This document shows positions 6,011-6,679 of a stretch of DNA of 6,679 nucleotides, piece by piece. Location of the stretch: NCBI GenBank assembly GCA_007695205.1, contig REEF01000182.1, forward strand, positions 1-6,679. Reading direction: 5' to 3'. The translations under genes and the position numbers were made by a program. The notes beneath the pieces were generated by a model. It did not search any database. It was not told the origin of the DNA and worked only from the letters and a program-made list of their open reading frames with translations. This DNA comes from Planctomycetaceae bacterium (GTDB taxonomy: Bacteria; Planctomycetota; Planctomycetia; Pirellulales; Pirellulaceae). Positions within the stretch are counted from its first letter, which is position 1; every line of letters begins with the position of its first letter.

Positions 6011-6264
6011 AAAGCGTTTGCCGTCAACGCAAGCGCCCCTGTAAAATGAGGGTTTGGTAGGGCCGCCAATCAGCACGCGCCGCCAAATCGCCCAGAGGTC
6101 CGGTCGCGCGGAACGTCCGCTCGGTAAACAACCAATCTTGATACACCGCAACGCGACACCATCGGCCTGCTCCGCCTGAATCTGGGCGAACTGCTCAGGG
6201 CCCCGAAGGGTACGGAGAAAACGATGATGCCGCCCGGCAGTCTGGAAGCAGCGCAGCGGACGCG

Positions 6265-6280
6265 GCTCGCGTGCGCGAGC
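6265..6280. repeat. GC-rich palindrome upstream of the lipoprotein gene
   Basis: GCTCGCG (6265-6271) and CGCGAGC (6274-6280) are perfect inverted arms around TG, effectively a 6-bp stem with a 4-base loop. It stands about 80 bases before the lipoprotein ATG. It could be a regulator site or an RNA hairpin in the leader. No promoter is evident around it. Confidence 0.35.
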
Positions 6281-6358
6281 ATGAACGTTCGGCATCCTCT
6301 CGCGAAATGCCGGCGCGGTAAGAACAACTCTCGATAGACCGGAACGGAGGAAAGCATC

Positions 6359-6679
6359 ATGACTCGACCAAATCACGCTCACTGGCTGTTGGCGCTCGTC
6401 ACGGCTCTCATTTGTGGGGGCTGCGGGAAAACGGAAACGGAAAGAGCCACGAACGGCACCGAAGACTACCCGCGGGTCGGCCACGGAACGGACCGTCCGG
6501 CAGAGGGGTACCTCGACCTCAACGAGCGGGGGCTGGATCTAGGCGACAGTGGGCCGCGAGCAGTGCCCGTGAGGGGCGGGGAATCGGGCACGCCACCGTC
6601 GTGGGACATCCCGCTCTATCCGCAGGCCCGCAAGGTCGAACAGCCGGTCTCGGTCAAAGCCTTTTTCAAAATGTTCTGG
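6359..6679 (+). CDS. Lipoprotein, N-terminal part (cut by window end)
   Basis: From the ATG at 6359, 107 codons are open to the last base, and no stop is reached. GGAGG at 6346-6350, eight bases upstream, is a textbook ribosome binding site. Residues 4-22 (PNHAHWLLALVTALICGGC) form a short signal sequence ending in a lipobox-like CGGC; the probable lipidated cysteine is C22, with C19 at the -3 position, which is less usual than leucine. The chain after it is polar and Gly/Glu/Thr-rich (GKTETERATNGTED), as in the tether of an exported lipoprotein. Near the end of the visible part, SWDIPLYPQARKVEQP is followed by SVKAFFKMFW, suggesting the start of a folded domain that I cannot identify. It probably sits in a membrane facing the periplasm. 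Confidence 0.75.
   Translation, partial: MTRPNHAHWLLALVTALICGGCGKTETERATNGTEDYPRVGHGTDRPAEGYLDLNERGLDLGDSGPRAVPVRGGESGTPPSWDIPLYPQARKVEQPVSVKAFFKMFW

Larger units (their letters stand above)
5659..6358. other. Spacer with repeats, no supported gene
   Basis: These 700 bases lie between the ATPase and the lipoprotein gene. A minus-strand frame spans 5741-6484 (247 codons), but its translation is Arg/Pro/Cys-rich and motif-free, it has no ribosome binding site, it runs through two repeat clusters, and it overlaps the lipoprotein start head-on, so I leave it out. Short direct repeats, a triplicated 10-mer and a GC-rich hairpin are listed separately. No clear terminator follows the ATPase stop at 5658. 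Confidence 0.6.

Noticed and set aside
5741..6484. A 247-codon minus-strand frame between the ATPase and lipoprotein genes
   Set aside because: Its composition is unlike a protein, it lacks a ribosome binding site, runs through tandem repeats and collides with the start of the lipoprotein gene.

Overview
The window looks like a piece of a high-GC, probably planctomycete, chromosome. This is inferred from the style of the genes: a secreted lectin/glucanase-fold protein of a type common in that group, a lipoprotein start, long gene-poor spacers with short palindromes, and many long antisense shadow ORFs. No rRNA, tRNA or CRISPR array is visible.

Layout. At 94-1155 (minus) lies a complete secreted ConA-like (LamG/polysaccharide-lyase-like) protein with a good ribosome binding site, a candidate promoter upstream and a strong hairpin behind its stop codon. 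About 900 bases (1156-2067) then hold no gene I can support, only hairpins, one of them REP/MITE-like. From 2068 to 3438 (minus) there are a GTG-started protein with a PD-(D/E)XK-type nuclease signature plus a C-terminal winged helix, then the N-terminal part of an unrecognised gene whose reading frame runs out of phase into the C-terminal remnant of an IS4-type transposase. This looks like a scar where mobile DNA truncated the second gene of a small operon.

Divergently, from 3734 to 5658 (plus), there is a two-gene unit: a 102-residue protein that looks like an internally deleted AAA ATPase (a piece of the ATPase fold joined to its C-terminal winged helix), overlapping by ATGA an intact 539-residue AAA ATPase with a P-loop, Walker B, a sensor-2-like arginine and a winged helix. 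The pair resembles known tandem ATPase arrangements in which the first gene is normally full length. Its promoter region carries a 46-base interrupted palindrome covering the -35 and -10 elements, a convincing operator. The ATPase pair plus the nearby divergent nuclease-winged-helix gene is the best candidate here for an uncharacterised regulatory or conflict system, but a functional link between them is only inferred.

The last 1 kb has a 700-base spacer with a 35-base-period duplication, a triplicated 10-base repeat and a GC-rich hairpin, then the start of a lipoprotein gene (6359 onward) that runs off the end of the window.
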